Source: an uncultured Lachnobacterium sp.
GTDB taxonomy: Bacteria; Bacillota; Clostridia; Lachnospirales; Lachnospiraceae
Direction of reading: 5' to 3'
Length of the DNA stretch: 5,953 bases
Assembly: GCA_900548765.1 (NCBI GenBank)
Contig: URLU01000139.1
Span: 1 to 5,953, forward strand
Positions within the stretch are counted from its first letter, which is position 1. Each line of letters opens with the position of its first letter. Below the pieces are notes generated by a model. The model did not search any database and was not told the DNA's origin. It saw nothing but the letters and a program-made list of their open reading frames with translations. The translations under genes were made by a program, and so were the position numbers. Positions 1 to 4,917 of this stretch are shown here, piece after piece.

Positions 1-1
1 T

Positions 2-925
2 ATAATTTCTGGCTTTTCACAATGGTTTGCAGGGATTACAAGCAATGGAGTGATGACGAAGCAGTGTAATTCACAGATATGCGACATAAGAAATTATCTT
101 GACTGTAGTGTAGATGATAAAAATGAGAAAACCATTCCTGAGAATGGATTTGAATCGATAGAAATCATATTTAAAAATGTGACGTTTAAGTATAAGGGAG
201 CCCAAAAGCCAGTACTTAATAATATCTCCTTTGAGATAAAGGCCCATGAGCATAAGGCACTGGTAGGATTAAATGGGGCAGGCAAGTCAACACTGGTAAA
301 GCTTATCTCAGGCCTGTACCTGCCAACATCAGGTGATATATATGTAAATGGAGTTAACACGAAAGAACTGGATTTGGAAGAATACTATAGGCATCAGGCA
401 GCAGTTTTTCAGGATTATTTTATAACCTCATACACAGTAGGTGAGAATATTGCATTATGTGAAGAGTGGGATGAGGACAAACTGTGGGAATGTATTAAGC
501 AGGCGGGTCTTTACCAGCTGATAAGAGAGCTGCCCCAAGGGCTTCATACATACCTGGGAAAGGATCTGGCAGCAGATGGTCAGAGTCTGTCAGGAGGTCA
601 GATACAGAGACTTTTACTTGCCAGGGCATTGTACAGAAATCCTTCATTAATATTGCTGGATGAGCCAACAGCAGCCCTAGATGCCATAGGCGAATCGGAG
701 ATATATCAGATATACAGTGAGGCTCTTATGGCAAAAACATCCCTTTTTATTTCACACAGACTGGCCTCCACGAGATTCTGCGATGAGATAATCATGCTTG
801 ATAAAGGCAGGATAATAGAGCAGGGTACCCATGAAGAGCTTATGAAAAATCAGGGAAAATATTCAGAATTGTTTGAACTGCAGAGCAGGTATTACAGGGA
901 TGGAGGTGAAGCTGATGTCAATTAG
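2..925 (+). CDS. ABC exporter half-transporter, C-terminal part (ATPase domain complete; 5' end outside window)
   Basis: The reading frame is open to the left edge, so the gene begins outside the window; the GTG at 50 is internal, not a start. About 307 residues are visible. They comprise a short end of the transmembrane domain, a linker and a complete nucleotide-binding domain. Walker A is GLNGAGKST (266-292), the Q-loop is VFQDY, and the signature is LSGGQ (587-601), preceded by a normal-length segment containing KDLAADGQS. Walker B with catalytic Glu is LILLDEP (647-667), the D-loop is AALD, and the switch histidine is in FISHR (His codon 755-757). All ATPase residues are present, so the domain should be active. 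Such proteins use ATP to drive export of lipids, peptides or drugs across the cytoplasmic membrane. The next gene encodes a second half-transporter overlapping by 11 bases, which suggests a heterodimer. The substrate cannot be told from this window. Confidence 0.93.
   Translation: MISGFSQWFAGITSNGVMTKQCNSQICDIRNYLDCSVDDKNEKTIPENGFESIEIIFKNVTFKYKGAQKPVLNNISFEIKAHEHKALVGLNGAGKSTLVKLISGLYLPTSGDIYVNGVNTKELDLEEYYRHQAAVFQDYFITSYTVGENIALCEEWDEDKLWECIKQAGLYQLIRELPQGLHTYLGKDLAADGQSLSGGQIQRLLLARALYRNPSLILLDEPTAALDAIGESEIYQIYSEALMAKTSLFISHRLASTRFCDEIIMLDKGRIIEQGTHEELMKNQGKYSELFELQSRYYRDGGEADVN
902..906 (+). promoter_or_regulatory. Shine-Dalgarno GGAGG for the second ABC gene
   Basis: GGAGG lies inside the end of the upstream ABC gene, 8 bases before ATG 915. 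It decides the start: upstream in-frame candidates (TTG 873, ATG 900) have no comparable site. The position inside the upstream coding sequence implies translational coupling. Confidence 0.85.
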
Positions 926-2693
926 GCAAATGTGGAAGTACCTTATATTTCAGACAAAAGGGTACAAAATCATTGAGGCTGTGATTGTTGTGGGCTCAAT
1001 ATGCGCAGCTATAGCAGCGTATGTAAATAGCATACTGTATGCAAGAATAATAGATATGCTGCTACTTAAAGACTATAGTGGGGCAGTTAAGATGACACTT
1101 ATAATGATAGGAGTTGTCTGGATTATAAATATGACATATCAGGCATGCAATCAGATATTTAACCAATATGCTGACCCTAGCAGGGATGAAACAAGAAAGA
1201 GGACTGTCCAAAAGGCATTCAGCATGGAGTATGGGGAATTTGAAAAAGAGGATACTCTTTTATCATTCAGAAAACTGCAGAACGGAGAGATAAGCTCAGG
1301 CAGTGTAACGGATCAGTTAAAAAATATATACGAATATTTCCAGCATCTGATAAAGATTGTATTTGCCTTTATATTTCTGATTATGCTGATTGTACAGGCA
1401 TCATCCGGCAGCGGCATAATGCAGTCTCTTATTATGACAATTATACTTATAGCTCTGTTTGGCCTGTCATTCTGGATGAATTTTATAATATCCAAGAAGG
1501 TGGGGCAGCGTAAGGTAGAGATAAGCAGACAGAATGAGAAGGCAAATGCCGAGGGAGCTTACCTTGGTTCCATAATAGGAAATGAAAGCTTTGCAAAGGA
1601 CATACGTCTTTACAATATGAAAGAGTATCTGGGAGCAAAGGCCAAAAGGGGTGGAATGGTAGGCAGGTCATTTACAGATTATGGTATTTTTATAGGAAAA
1701 AGTAATGCCGGGTTTACACTTATGGTTCAGCTTCTTGCGGGGTATATATACATATATGTGTCTGTGATGGCAGTATCACAAGCTATATCAACAGGTGATG
1801 TTCTTATGTATGCAGGCGCAATAATTACAATGATGACAAGTGTACAGAATGCCATATCAAAATACAATCAGATTACATACTGTAATGAGTACATAAAAAC
1901 CTATGAGGAATTTATAAAGCAGCCAGATATGCATTATGACGGAAGTCTTCCAATAGAGAAAAGAGATGATAACAGATATGAATTGTCTTTTCACAATGTA
2001 TCATTTAAGTATCCGGGTTCTGACAAATATATATTAAAGGATATAAATTTGGATTTTAAAATTGGAGAAAAGCTTGCCCTGGCAGGACTGAATGGAGCCG
2101 GAAAAACCACATTGGTTAAGCTGTTACTCAGGATGTACGAGCCAACAGCTGGAGAGATAAGACTAAATGGTATAGATATAGAGAAATATGATTATAATGA
2201 GTATGTGCAGATATTTTCAGTGGTGTTTCAGGATTTTTCAGTATTTGATTTTCCAATAGATGAAAATATAGCGGCCAGTGAGAAAGTGGATAGAGAGAAA
2301 ATCATGAAGGTAATAGATCAGGCAGGCCTGTCAGAGCTGACAGGCAGACTTCCTGAAAGAGAACATAGCTGCGTGGCATTATCAGGGGGAGAGTCCCAAA
2401 AGCTTGCCATAGCAAGAGCCTTATACAAGGACGCACCGTTTGTCATACTGGATGAGCCCACGGCAGCCCTTGACCCTGTAGCGGAGGCTGGTATTTATGA
2501 GAATTTTGATACTCTAGTTGGAGATAAAACAGCTATTTATATTTCTCACAGGATGAGCAGCTGTAAGTTTTGTGACAGGATAATAGTTTTAAACAATGGC
2601 AGAATAGAGGAGGAGGGGACTCATAATACTCTCATGGAAAAGGATGGATTGTATGCAAAAATGTATAATACCCAGGCAGATTATTATGCATGA
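915..2693 (+). CDS. ABC exporter half-transporter, membrane domain fused to ATPase (592 aa)
   Basis: This is a complete type-IV-like exporter half. The start is ATG 915, chosen for the GGAGG eight bases upstream; it overlaps the previous gene by 11 bases. Six hydrophobic segments are visible at about residues 19-42, 57-80, 145-162, 168-192, 258-284 and 294-314. The ATPase domain occupies about 356-590, with Walker A GLNGAGKTT (391-399), Q-loop Q439, signature LSGGE (489-493), Walker B FVILDE (509-514, catalytic Glu514), AALD and switch His545. The domain order and roughly 590-residue length are usual for bacterial half-exporters. The stretch before the signature (about 479-488) is some nine residues shorter than in the partner, so the X-loop appears missing; see findings. 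Both proteins share the GLNGAGK and SHR..S..FCD motifs, so the pair probably assembles as a heterodimer. The substrate is unknown. No intrinsic terminator is evident directly after the stop. Confidence 0.95.
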   Translation: MSIRQMWKYLIFQTKGYKIIEAVIVVGSICAAIAAYVNSILYARIIDMLLLKDYSGAVKMTLIMIGVVWIINMTYQACNQIFNQYADPSRDETRKRTVQKAFSMEYGEFEKEDTLLSFRKLQNGEISSGSVTDQLKNIYEYFQHLIKIVFAFIFLIMLIVQASSGSGIMQSLIMTIILIALFGLSFWMNFIISKKVGQRKVEISRQNEKANAEGAYLGSIIGNESFAKDIRLYNMKEYLGAKAKRGGMVGRSFTDYGIFIGKSNAGFTLMVQLLAGYIYIYVSVMAVSQAISTGDVLMYAGAIITMMTSVQNAISKYNQITYCNEYIKTYEEFIKQPDMHYDGSLPIEKRDDNRYELSFHNVSFKYPGSDKYILKDINLDFKIGEKLALAGLNGAGKTTLVKLLLRMYEPTAGEIRLNGIDIEKYDYNEYVQIFSVVFQDFSVFDFPIDENIAASEKVDREKIMKVIDQAGLSELTGRLPEREHSCVALSGGESQKLAIARALYKDAPFVILDEPTAALDPVAEAGIYENFDTLVGDKTAIYISHRMSSCKFCDRIIVLNNGRIEEEGTHNTLMEKDGLYAKMYNTQADYYA

Positions 2694-2725
2694 AAAATAT
2701 AAGCACACAAATATACAATAAAATA

Positions 2726-2754
2726 TTTACCTTTAACAAGTAATTATGTAAAAT
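2726..2754 (+). promoter_or_regulatory. Candidate sigma-A promoter for the coiled-coil gene
   Basis: A -35-like TTTACC (2726-2731, 4 of 6 consensus bases) is separated by 17 bases from a -10-like TAAAAT (2749-2754, 5 of 6). Transcription would start near 2761, giving a leader of about 25 bases that contains the ribosome binding site. The region is AT-rich, so chance matches are likely, but spacing and placement fit well. It would make the coiled-coil gene separately expressed from the ABC pair, although read-through is not excluded because no terminator is visible in between. Confidence 0.45.
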
Positions 2755-2772
2755 AAAAACAGGTTTAATGGA

Positions 2773-2780
2773 AAAGGTGA
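2773..2780 (+). promoter_or_regulatory. Ribosome binding site AAAGGTGA that sets the start at 2786
   Basis: AAAGGTGA lies five bases before ATG 2786. The alternative in-frame ATG 2768 has only a weak AGG upstream and would sit about seven bases from the predicted transcription start. The later start is therefore preferred. Confidence 0.6.
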
Positions 2781-2785
2781 ATAAA

Positions 2786-3652
2786 ATGAGTGCACATGAT
2801 TCAACAGAAAAGATTTTAAGACAGATACATAAATTATTGTCAAAAAGTGAACCTTATCATAAGGAGCCTAGCAAGGTAATAGTTGATAAGAAAGAGATGC
2901 TTGACTTGTTAAATGACTTAAACAGGAGCATTTACGATATATATGACGAGTACGAGCTGACCCAGCAGAGCAGAGACAGGGCAGAGCGTGAGTTCAGGAA
3001 AAAGGGTGATGAGATAGTCTGGGATGCAAGCCGCAAGGCAGAGGACGTGTATGCCGCATCAGTCCTGTATACAGAGGAAGCCTTAAACAGGACCTGGGAG
3101 ATGGTTCACAATACGAACGAATCAATGCAGCAGCTGTATGAGCAGATGAATAATAAGGTCAAGGAGCAGGAGAAGCTCATCAAGAAAAACCAGCTTGAGC
3201 TGAAAGCCACCCTTCAGGATTTGGTGGACACAGAGAAGTACCTGACTATCATAGAGGACAGGAACAGGGAAATTCAGAAGCAGAAGGAAGCCGGCAGGGA
3301 AAAGAAAGAAATCCTCAGAGAGAAGAATATATATGCCAACAGGCAGACTGAGATAAAGGTCAACACCGAATACCTCGAAAAGATGGGTTATTCAATCGAC
3401 GAAGGCACAGAAGAACCTGCAGAGCAGACAACAGTAGATGAAAAACCAGCAAAGCAGGAAATAGAAATCCACATAAATCCTGACTACCAGAAAAAGGCAG
3501 AGGAATACAAACAGGATCCAGACCTAAGTGCCCAGCTGGACGCAGAGTACTTCAAAGCCCAGGCAGAGAAAGAAGCCAGGGCATCAAAGGAGACCAAGGA
3601 AATCACGGAAGGAATCCATAAGATGTGGAGGAGCCTTGTAAACAAAGACTAA
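2786..3652 (+). CDS. Charged coiled-coil protein of unknown function (DivIVA-like flavour)
   Basis: A 288-residue soluble protein from ATG 2786 (294 residues if ATG 2768 is used). It has no signal peptide, membrane segment or catalytic motif that I can see. The N-terminus (about 8-45) is a short helical region ending in the hydrophobic/acidic patch KVIVDKKEMLDLLNDL. A long Glu/Lys/Arg/Gln-rich helical stretch follows (about 46-185) with coiled-coil-like spacing of Leu, Ile and Met. A low-complexity acidic/Pro/Thr linker (about 205-228, containing EEPAEQTTVDEKPAKQ) precedes a second amphipathic helical tail. The patch resembles, from memory, small DivIVA-like or ATP-synthase-b-like coiled-coil proteins of Clostridia, but I cannot assign the family. 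A scaffold role in cell division or envelope organisation is only a guess. It probably forms its own transcription unit: a candidate promoter lies upstream and a strong terminator begins 20 bases after the stop. Confidence 0.85.
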   Translation: MSAHDSTEKILRQIHKLLSKSEPYHKEPSKVIVDKKEMLDLLNDLNRSIYDIYDEYELTQQSRDRAEREFRKKGDEIVWDASRKAEDVYAASVLYTEEALNRTWEMVHNTNESMQQLYEQMNNKVKEQEKLIKKNQLELKATLQDLVDTEKYLTIIEDRNREIQKQKEAGREKKEILREKNIYANRQTEIKVNTEYLEKMGYSIDEGTEEPAEQTTVDEKPAKQEIEIHINPDYQKKAEEYKQDPDLSAQLDAEYFKAQAEKEARASKETKEITEGIHKMWRSLVNKD

Positions 3653-3671
3653 TATAAAAGCTCATGTGAAG

Positions 3672-3752
3672 AATGGCATACAGTATATTTTGCAGAAAAA
3701 ATGGTGATAAACATTTTACCCTGCAAAACAACTGTATGTCATTTTTATTTTT
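3672..3752 (+). terminator. Strong intrinsic terminator after the coiled-coil gene
   Basis: The left arm (3672-3695) pairs with the right arm (3721-3743). An outer 13-bp stem, AATGGCATACAGT with ACTGTATGTCATT, contains one G-U pair. A small internal loop follows, then an 8-bp inner stem, TTTTGCAG with CTGCAAAA. The apical loop can form a further AAAATG/CATTTT stem. The structure is followed directly by TTTTTATTTTT (3742-3752). The stem is unusually long for a terminator. It separates the coiled-coil gene from everything downstream. Confidence 0.85.
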
Positions 3753-3793
3753 ATAAGGAAAATTATAATTATAGAGAAAATACAAAAATCTCA

Positions 3794-3834
3794 GAATACC
3801 AGAGAAGCTGCCAAAGCAGCTTCAATTGGTATTC
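3794..3834. other. Compound hairpin, possible minus-strand terminator or RNA domain
   Basis: The outer stem is GAATACC (3794-3800) with GGTATTC (3828-3834). The inner perfect 8-bp stem is GAAGCTGC (3804-3811) with GCAGCTTC (3816-3823), around a CAAA loop. On the plus strand no T-tract follows. On the minus strand the stem is followed within about five bases by TTTTTG and then TTTTC, so it could end a transcript coming from the right. It could also be the first domain of a plus-strand structured RNA that includes 3858-4135. Confidence 0.7.
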
Positions 3835-3857
3835 AAGTAGAAAACTTGTAAGCAGTA

Positions 3858-3923
3858 GGACATCATGCGGGGATAGGCAGAATTTGTGACTTGTGCAGGA
3901 TATTAGATTTTCTTAATGCTTTG
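3858..3923 (+). repeat. Left arm of the fold-back element
   Basis: This 66-nt arm pairs with 4070-4135. It runs from GGACATCATGCGGGG to TTAATGCTTTG. It contains two related GGAYAT motifs about 40 bases apart (3858-3863 and 3898-3903). Confidence 0.85.
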
Positions 3924-3926
3924 TAC

Positions 3927-3969
3927 GTTTCTCAACAACTCGGCAACAGGACGTTGCCGAGAGTGAGAC
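3927..3969. other. Internal hairpin A of the fold-back element
   Basis: A perfect 9-bp stem, CTCGGCAAC (3939-3947) with GTTGCCGAG (3953-3961), surrounds an AGGAC loop. Below an ACAA/AG internal loop, a second short stem pairs CTCA (3931-3934) with TGAG (3964-3967), and flanking T-A and G-C pairs are possible. The GC-rich stem stands out from the AT-rich surroundings. Confidence 0.8.
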
Positions 3970-4001
3970 TTGAGCCATGGATGGCGAATGCACCAAAGTG
4001 T

Positions 4002-4034
4002 CCAGCAAAAGCTGCCAGTGGCAGGTTTTGTCGG
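4002..4034. other. Internal hairpin B of the fold-back element
   Basis: CTGCC (4012-4016) pairs with GGCAG (4020-4024) around an AGT loop. After one G-G mismatch, CAAAA (4006-4010) pairs with TTTTG (4026-4030). A G-U pair and a CC/GG clamp (4002-4003 with 4033-4034) extend it across one mismatch. Confidence 0.7.
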
Positions 4035-4069
4035 TTCGAGCGGTTGTGTCAAGCATAGACCAATCAAAT

Positions 4070-4135
4070 CAAAGCATTTAGAAAATCTTATATCCGTAAC
4101 TCGTCACAAATTCTGCCTATCCCCGCATGATATCC
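4070..4135 (-). repeat. Right arm of the fold-back element
   Basis: Reverse complement partner of 3858-3923. It contains one copy of ATATCCGTAA (4090-4099); a second copy (4130-4139) straddles the arm's outer end, 40 bases away. Confidence 0.85.
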
Positions 4136-4148
4136 GTAAACAATCCCA

Positions 4149-4166
4149 TTTTTAAACAATTTTTAA
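4149..4166 (+). promoter_or_regulatory. Tandem 7-bp direct repeats, candidate response-regulator box
   Basis: TTTTTAA occurs at 4149-4155 and 4160-4166, with a 4-base spacer (ACAA) and an 11-bp period. OmpR/PhoB-family regulators typically bind tandem direct repeats with this period, next to or overlapping the -35 region. The response regulator gene starts 58 bases downstream, so autoregulation is possible. The repeat is AT-only, so coincidence is a real alternative. Confidence 0.35.
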
Positions 4167-4206
4167 GAAACAAATGTTGATAAGTCTGCTATTATAAGAC
4201 TAAATA
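4167..4206 (+). promoter_or_regulatory. Candidate promoter region of the two-component operon
   Basis: TATTAT (4190-4195, 5 of 6 to the -10 consensus) has only a poor -35 (GAAACA, 4167-4172) at 17 bases, as expected for an activator-dependent promoter. Alternatively, TTGATA (4177-4182, 5 of 6 to the -35) pairs with a weaker TAAATA (4201-4206) at 18 bases. A short inverted repeat AGTCT/AGACT (4183-4187, 4197-4201) overlaps the first -10. I cannot choose between the two. Confidence 0.35.
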
Positions 4207-4213
4207 GTGGATT

Positions 4214-4219
4214 AGGAGG
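4214..4219 (+). promoter_or_regulatory. Consensus ribosome binding site AGGAGG of the response regulator
   Basis: AGGAGG ends five bases before ATG 4225, which fixes the start and indicates strong translation. Confidence 0.85.
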
Positions 4220-4224
4220 ACAAC

Positions 4225-4917
4225 ATGACAATACTTGTATGTGACGACGATAAGGAAATAGTTGAAGCCATAGAGATATACCTGATACAGGAGGGCTATG
4301 AGGTCGAGAAAGCCTACGATGGAGAGGAAGCCCTCGCCATAATGCAGAGCAAGAAAATCGACCTGCTCATCATAGATGTGATGATGCCAAAGCTGGATGG
4401 AATCAGGGCAACCCTTCAGATTCGTAAGGCAAGCAGCATACCTATTATAATATTGTCAGCAAAAACCGAGGACGCAGACAAGATACTGGGCTTAAATGTA
4501 GGGGCAGACGACTATGTGACAAAGCCTTTTAATCCTCTTGAGCTGGTAGCCCGTGTCAAGTCCCAGCTCAGGCGTTACACCACCCTGTCCAATGTGGAGG
4601 AAACCAAGGACACAATCTATGAGACAGGCGGCCTGGTAATAAATGACGATTTGAAAAAGGTAATGGTTGACGGCGAGGAGGTCAGGCTCACACCGATTGA
4701 GTACAATATACTTTTACTTCTCATGAAAAATAAAGGCAAGGTATATTCCATAAACCAGATATATGAGAGCATATGGAATGAGGAAGCCATCGGAGCAGAT
4801 AACACAGTGGCAGTCCATATACGTCATATAAGAGAAAAAATCGAGATTAATCCAAAAGACCCAAGATATTTAAAGGTAGTGTGGGGCGTTGGATATAAGA
4901 TAGAGGAGAGCCGATGA
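4225..4917 (+). CDS. OmpR/PhoB-family two-component response regulator (230 aa)
   Basis: A complete DNA-binding response regulator acting in the cytoplasm. The receiver domain (about 1-118) has the acidic triad D7-D8-D9, phospho-acceptor D51 in LLIIDVMMP, S78 in the IILSAK strand, Y97, and conserved K100 in VTKPF, so the phosphorylation site is intact. A short linker (about 119-135) precedes the winged-helix domain (about 136-227). That domain is recognisable by VRLTPIEYNILLLL, the recognition-helix region AVHIRHIREKIE, and the wing VWGVGYKIE. Length and order are normal for the family. The start is set by AGGAGG five bases upstream. The stop overlaps the kinase start as ATGA (4914-4917), so the two are co-translated partners. 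Phosphorylated dimers would bind tandem direct repeats such as those at 4149-4166. Regulated genes are not known. The VanR-like group is an impression only. Confidence 0.96.
   Translation: MTILVCDDDKEIVEAIEIYLIQEGYEVEKAYDGEEALAIMQSKKIDLLIIDVMMPKLDGIRATLQIRKASSIPIIILSAKTEDADKILGLNVGADDYVTKPFNPLELVARVKSQLRRYTTLSNVEETKDTIYETGGLVINDDLKKVMVDGEEVRLTPIEYNILLLLMKNKGKVYSINQIYESIWNEEAIGADNTVAVHIRHIREKIEINPKDPRYLKVVWGVGYKIEESR
4902..4908 (+). promoter_or_regulatory. Ribosome binding site AGAGGAG of the histidine kinase
   Basis: AGAGGAG inside the end of the regulator gene lies five bases before ATG 4914. It supports the start and translational coupling. Confidence 0.75.

Larger units (their letters stand above)
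3858..4135. repeat. 278-bp fold-back element with 66-nt inverted arms (structured RNA or MITE-like)
   Basis: The arm at 3858-3923 is the reverse complement of 4070-4135 without gaps. I count 58 of 66 matches by eye. A perfect 29-nt block pairs 3862-3890 with 4103-4131, from ATCATGCGGGG to AATTTGTGAC. Five of the eight mismatches cluster at 3891-3897 and would make an internal loop; the rest are single. The 146-nt centre holds at least two further hairpins (3927-3969 and 4002-4034). The short frames crossing it (for example TTG 3970 to 4155) lack a ribosome binding site and run through the arms, so I do not call them genes. Two readings remain open: a small non-autonomous mobile element with long terminal inverted repeats, or a large noncoding RNA closed by a long helix. 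There is no transposase in the window. A GTA on each side (3855-3857, 4136-4138) could be a target duplication but is too short to weigh. Confidence 0.85.

Noticed and set aside
873..914. Earlier TTG start for the second ABC protein
   Set aside because: There is no ribosome binding site at 873, whereas ATG 915 has GGAGG at 8 bases and gives the normal family N-terminus.
3764..3769. Perfect TATAAT as a promoter
   Set aside because: There is no acceptable -35 at 16-18 bases and the stretch is nearly all A/T, so I did not annotate it as a feature; it is mentioned only as a possibility for a noncoding transcript.
3701..3889. Plus-strand open frame of 62 codons across the terminator
   Set aside because: The ATG lies in the terminator loop, there is no ribosome binding site, and the frame crosses terminator, hairpin and left arm.
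4031..4043. tRNA T-arm-like GGTTCGAG in the fold-back core
   Set aside because: No acceptor, D-arm or anticodon stem can be built around it.
3858..4135. CRISPR array or retron
   Set aside because: There are only two copies in inverted orientation with no spacers, and no Cas or reverse transcriptase gene is in the window.
3855..4138. GTA target-site duplication flanking the fold-back element
   Set aside because: Three bases are expected often by chance, and the right copy is part of the repeated ATATCCGTAA motif.
3970..4155. Plus-strand open frame of 61 codons inside the fold-back element
   Set aside because: It starts at TTG with no ribosome binding site, runs through the hairpins and the right arm, and has no recognisable domain. 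It is best explained by the repeat structure.
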